From contig JBJXHC010000033.1 of the NCBI GenBank assembly GCA_046160825.1, positions 1-34,802 of the forward strand: a DNA stretch of 34,802 bases, read 5' to 3'. A model generated the notes under the pieces. It was given only the letters and a program-made list of their open reading frames with translations, was not told the DNA's origin and ran no database searches. The DNA comes from JBJXHC01 sp046160825. Lineage in GTDB: Bacteria > Bacteroidota > Ignavibacteria > UBA10030 > UBA6906. Of this stretch, positions 31,788-34,802 are shown in pieces; positions within the stretch are counted from its first letter, which is position 1, and each line of letters starts with the position of its first letter. Made by a program: the position numbers and the translations under genes.

Positions 31788-32503
31788 CGCCTGCCCCAAT
31801 GCGCATTCTTCTCAATCGATGGATCCTGATTCCTTCCTTCGATGACAATCACGAACTCCCCCTTCTTTTCCGTTGCGGCGCAGAGCTTATGGAGATCAAC
31901 GGCAGTGCCGTACAACATCTCTTCATCTGCCATGGTAAGATTGAACGCAATGCAGATGCGACGCGATGCGCCAAATGCCTCGGCAAGATCACGCAACAAT
32001 GGGACAAGCCGATACGGCGTATCCATCAATACGATCGTGCGGCGTTCCAGCATGAGCTGCTTCAACTCTGCGCGGCGACGTTCTTTCTTGGGTGAGAGCC
32101 AACCATAAAAGAGAAACTGGTCAATGGAGAAACCCGATACCGTCAACGCAGGCATCAACGACGACGCACCGGGAATCGGCACAATCTTGATCTTCTGTGT
32201 TATTGCTTTGCGTACGAGGAGTTGCCCGGGATCGGAAAAGACCGGTGTACCACAGTCTGAAACCAATGCAACTGATTTGCCGGATTTCAAGTGTGTAAGA
32301 ATGTGACTTGATGAGGCTGCATCGTTGTGTTCGTTCAGCAATTCAAACGGCTTCACGATGCCGAAGTGCCGCATGAGTCGTTCGCCTTCACGGCGCTCTT
32401 CATAGACGACGAGGTCGGCAGCCTTGAGAACGTTGAGCGCACGGAACGTGATGTCATCAGAGTTACCGATGGGGGTTGCAACGAGGTACAGTGTGCCGGA
32501 CAT
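31784..32503 (-). CDS. rsmI: RsmI-like 16S rRNA 2'-O-methyltransferase
   Basis: 239 residues of the tetrapyrrole-methylase fold. It starts GTLYLVATPIGNSDDITFRALNVL, as RsmI does, and has VALVSDCGTPVFSDPG and VPIPGASSLMPAL for SAM binding. RsmI methylates the ribose of C1402 in 16S rRNA. The sequence is off-consensus at places where the family is strict: EER for the usual EDTR, DCGTPVFSDPG for DAGTPGISDPG, and DTPYR for ESPHR. It may therefore be a divergent RsmI or a paralogue with another substrate. The stop TAG of the AI-2E gene abuts its ATG with no gap, and its own stop overlaps the TPR gene. Confidence 0.85.
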   Translation of the reverse strand: MSGTLYLVATPIGNSDDITFRALNVLKAADLVVYEERREGERLMRHFGIVKPFELLNEHNDAASSSHILTHLKSGKSVALVSDCGTPVFSDPGQLLVRKAITQKIKIVPIPGASSLMPALTVSGFSIDQFLFYGWLSPKKERRRAELKQLMLERRTIVLMDTPYRLVPLLRDLAEAFGASRRICIAFNLTMADEEMLYGTAVDLHKLCAATEKKGEFVIVIEGRNQDPSIEKNAHWGRR

Positions 32504-33721
32504 CTACTTCTCCTGCGGTTGAAGCTGCTCGACGGCGTCGCGGGTTGCTTCCCATTCATTCACCGCCGCAATAATCAACGCCGTTGCCGGAACTGCAATC
32601 AACAGTCCCACGAAACCGAGGAAATACCCGAATACCAGCAGACAAAGGATCAGCAACACAGGATGCAGTCCTACTTCCCTGCCGATAATCTTCGGTCCGA
32701 GAACGGTTGCTTCGAGAAGTTTTTGCGAGAGATACAGGATGATGACGCCAACAACTTTAACCAGCACAGGCTCGCCGCTGAATAACGCGACAATACAGGA
32801 AACAACCAGGCTCGTGATGAGTCCGACATACGGAATGAAATTAAGAATGCCCGTCATAATACCGAGGACGAGTGCATATTGTACGCCGAGAAACCAGAGC
32901 ACCAGTGCAGAGATCGATCCCTGAATCATGGCAACGACAATCGCTCCGCGTAAGTACCGTCCGATAATCTCATCAGCCTTGCTTGCGATTGAAACAAAGC
33001 GTGTCCGTTTGCGCGGAGAGGCGAGTCTCGCAAAGCGTTCAGTGATCAACGGGAAGTCCATCAGCATATAGAACACAAGAAATGGAATAATCACCGCATT
33101 GATAATTTGAAGCACGATGGACGACACTCCCGTGACAAACCCGAATACACCTTCGAATAAATGTGTGAGGACATTCTCGAGCCGCGGCGAAACCTGTTCT
33201 GTAATCATAGCCCGGGCTTCGTCCACCGGTACGCCGTAGCGCTCCAGAATACTGAAGATGCTGCCGGACTTGAGGATCTCCGCAACGTCGCGGGCAATGA
33301 GGTTGATACCTGAGAGAATGCCACGGAATTCCTGCGCCACAATCGGCAGAAGGAACAACACTCCCCACACGACGGTGCCAACCAGAACAACGACGATGAC
33401 AAGCGAAGATGCCCAGCGTGGAATCTTCCGCTGCTCAAGTCGCGTAACGAAGGGATTCAGGATATAGGCAACCAGAAATGCTACAATGAACGGTGCAAGA
33501 AGTCCGAGGATGGAATAGAGAAACCAGAGTGTGAAAAGCAACACGCCGAGCCACATGATGCGGCGTGACAGCAGATCGTCAAACGGAGAGAGGAGATACA
33601 CCAGAGCACCCACCAGCACAAACGGTGAGAGTATCGGTTGCACGGCATACGCCAACGCCGCAAGTAGAAATACTGCCGCAACGAGAATAGCGGTGTGATG
33701 TGGGAAATCACCAGAGTTCAT
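32504..33721 (-). CDS. AI-2E family transporter
   Basis: 405 residues with about eight membrane helices, matching PF01594 (formerly UPF0118). It has the N-terminal hairpin AVFLLAALAYAVQPILSPFVLVGALVYLLSPF, the amphipathic mid-region, and the conserved C-terminal LGPKIIGREVGLHPVLLILCLLVFGYFLGFVG. Members export autoinducer-2, sodium or other small solutes; the substrate of any one protein is hard to predict. Its ATG overlaps the dut stop by four bases (ATGA), and rsmI follows without a gap, so translation is coupled along this operon. Confidence 0.94.
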   Translation of the reverse strand: MNSGDFPHHTAILVAAVFLLAALAYAVQPILSPFVLVGALVYLLSPFDDLLSRRIMWLGVLLFTLWFLYSILGLLAPFIVAFLVAYILNPFVTRLEQRKIPRWASSLVIVVVLVGTVVWGVLFLLPIVAQEFRGILSGINLIARDVAEILKSGSIFSILERYGVPVDEARAMITEQVSPRLENVLTHLFEGVFGFVTGVSSIVLQIINAVIIPFLVFYMLMDFPLITERFARLASPRKRTRFVSIASKADEIIGRYLRGAIVVAMIQGSISALVLWFLGVQYALVLGIMTGILNFIPYVGLITSLVVSCIVALFSGEPVLVKVVGVIILYLSQKLLEATVLGPKIIGREVGLHPVLLILCLLVFGYFLGFVGLLIAVPATALIIAAVNEWEATRDAVEQLQPQEK

Positions 33722-34194
33722 TTTGAGAGGTTTTCGCTTTTGACTCCCGTATGCCCGAACCCACCTGCGCCGCGCTCGGTTTCGCTCAACGATTCACGCT
33801 CTTCCCATTGCACACGTGTGTAGGGCGCAACAACCATCTGCGCAATCCGGTCGCCACGCTTGATAACGAAATCCTGCTTCCCGAAGTTGGTGAGTATGAC
33901 TTTGACTTCACCACGATAGTCGGCATCGATGGTGCCGGGGGAATTCAACACTGTCACCTGGTTCTTCACAGCCAACCCGCTACGTGGACGCACCTGCGCT
34001 TCGTATCCTTCCGGTAGCGCGATGGCAAAGCCAGTTGGCACGAGCGCTGTTTCACCCGCCTTCAGTACAAACTCCCCTTCCATCGCCGCGCAGATGTCCA
34101 TCCCGGCGGAGTGGGGTGTGGCGTACCCTGGGAGCTGCACATCCTGTGTGGCGCCTGCAATTCGTGTTATACAAACGGTTACATGTGAGGTCAA
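33718..34194 (-). CDS. dut: dUTP diphosphatase (dUTPase)
   Basis: 158 residues with all five trimeric dUTPase motifs: HSAGMDICAA (I), PRSGLAVKN (II), SPGTIDADYRGEVKVILTN (III), GDRIAQMVV (IV) and ERGAGGFGHTG (V). It removes dUTP to keep uracil out of DNA and supplies dUMP for thymidylate. There is no in-frame ATG; the frame opens only with TTG 34194, three codons after a stop, so TTG is almost certainly the start. It lies 16 bases after the DUF262-like gene and overlaps the AI-2E gene by four bases. Confidence 0.95.
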   Translation of the reverse strand: MTSHVTVCITRIAGATQDVQLPGYATPHSAGMDICAAMEGEFVLKAGETALVPTGFAIALPEGYEAQVRPRSGLAVKNQVTVLNSPGTIDADYRGEVKVILTNFGKQDFVIKRGDRIAQMVVAPYTRVQWEERESLSETERGAGGFGHTGVKSENLSK

Positions 34195-34210
34195 GAGATC
34201 TTAGTCCCGA

Positions 34211-34802
34211 TTAGTCTTCAACCGTTGTCAGTTTTATTTTATCTCGCTCCTTATCGGGGTCTTTCCCCTTTTTCTTAAATTCTTTGTCGCCCTTTATACA
34301 CTTTTCTTTCTTAAACATATTAAAGTATTCTTTAAGGAAGTTATGTCTTTTTTCAATGGCGGTTTTTTCCCCTGCAGCCTGAGTTATGCTCGTTTGAAAA
34401 TTTAGCAATTCTCTGTATTCACGGTTCATATCAAGTCCCAACTGAACCTGCCATTTTAGAGTTCTCAAAAACTTAACCAAGAAGACCGCAAATGAATTCA
34501 GTTCACTCTTTTTTCCCTGCTGGATAAGATCATTCGCAACCAGATAGACTGAAACTGCCATCGCCCTGTTGTTGATGTATTTGAGCCTATTGTCCAAGGA
34601 CTGAGAAGTGGCCTTAAGATTTGTCTTGATTTCACTAACCAGCTTCTTGTCTAAGGTGCTGAAACTTTCCTTTTGTTTAAAGAAATCCTGCAGATCAATG
34701 TATCGCGAACGATGGAACTCATCTGTTTCTTTTTTGCTAAAAACATTGATCATGATTTGTGCAGCGACTTGTTCTCTTGCAAATCTCCTATCGCGAATAC
34801 TG
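34211..34802 (-). CDS. C-terminal part of a probable DUF262 (GmrSD-like) protein
   Basis: The frame is open to the right edge with no stop, so at least 196 codons of the C-terminus are in the window and the gene begins outside; an ATG at 34753 is internal, not necessarily a start. The order of features (RRFAREQVAAQIMINVF, then a dimer-like helical region, RAMAVSVYLVANDLI, FAVFLVKFL, EYRELLNFQTSITQA, and EKRHNFLKEYF) resembles the C-terminal region of DUF262 proteins of the GmrSD type IV restriction kind. The tail is very Lys-rich. It is clearly more AT-rich than dut and its other neighbours, a sign of separate origin. The catalytic DUF262 core would lie beyond the edge, so the call is tentative. 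Confidence 0.55.
   Translation of the reverse strand, partial: SIRDRRFAREQVAAQIMINVFSKKETDEFHRSRYIDLQDFFKQKESFSTLDKKLVSEIKTNLKATSQSLDNRLKYINNRAMAVSVYLVANDLIQQGKKSELNSFAVFLVKFLRTLKWQVQLGLDMNREYRELLNFQTSITQAAGEKTAIEKRHNFLKEYFNMFKKEKCIKGDKEFKKKGKDPDKERDKIKLTTVED

Noticed and set aside
31788..31799. TTG start of the TPR gene at 31799
   Set aside because: The GTG at 31787 forms a GTGA overlap with the rsmI-like stop, as other genes in this operon overlap, and still leaves a full signal peptide.

Overview
The window looks like a chromosomal piece of a free-living member of the FCB (Bacteroidota/Chlorobi/Ignavibacteria-like) group. The main reasons are the C-terminal type IX secretion (T9SS) sorting domains with the NYPNPFNP signature on secreted proteins at 1369-3069, 3287-5041 and 5076-6902, a separate sensor kinase and response regulator of a style common in that group, promoters that fit TTG-N20-TAnnTT, and a methionine synthase split into two genes. 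Most genes lie on the minus strand. The lineage assignment is inference; no rRNA gene is present.

Region by region. 1-6902 (minus) encodes secreted proteins: three paralogous FG-GAP/VCBS repeat proteins (one cut by the left edge), a choice-of-anchor B-like protein and a DUF1579-like protein. 7157-12546 (minus) holds a serine hydrolase, a giant periplasmic-propeller histidine kinase and its NarL/FixJ-type regulator. 12716-14270 (plus) has an initiator tRNA, a hicB antitoxin with a frameshifted hicA, and an outer-membrane barrel protein. 14271-14875 is a convergent non-coding stretch full of inverted repeats. 14876-18698 is split metH. 18801-25229 (minus) holds a TlpA/DipZ-like redoxin lacking its second cysteine, a fumarylacetoacetase operon with an unrecognised conserved-looking gene and a peroxiredoxin-like gene, a lone PD-(D/E)XK-type protein, a TMEM175-like channel and an Ada repair protein. 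25511-28156 (plus) has a Rieske oxygenase coupled to an APC permease, then a tiny cysteine-rich secreted peptide. 28236-34802 (minus) has a rhodanese, ApaG, two GT2 glycosyltransferases, and a tight operon (DUF262-like, dut, AI-2E transporter, rsmI-like, TPR).

The most interesting signal is a promoter module repeated three times. An inverted repeat TCCCCC-N5-GGG(G/T)GA is followed, on the minus strand, by exactly 23 bases and a TATA(C/T)(T/C) -10 element. It occurs upstream of the regulator/kinase operon (start 12546), the serine hydrolase (start 8659) and the FG-GAP secreted-protein cluster (start 6902), and I found it nowhere else in the window. The geometry is that of an activator site centred near -44 with no -35 box. 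This suggests a self-contained, autoregulated sensory system: the propeller kinase and its LuxR-type regulator switching on a serine hydrolase and a set of T9SS-exported, calcium-binding-repeat surface proteins.
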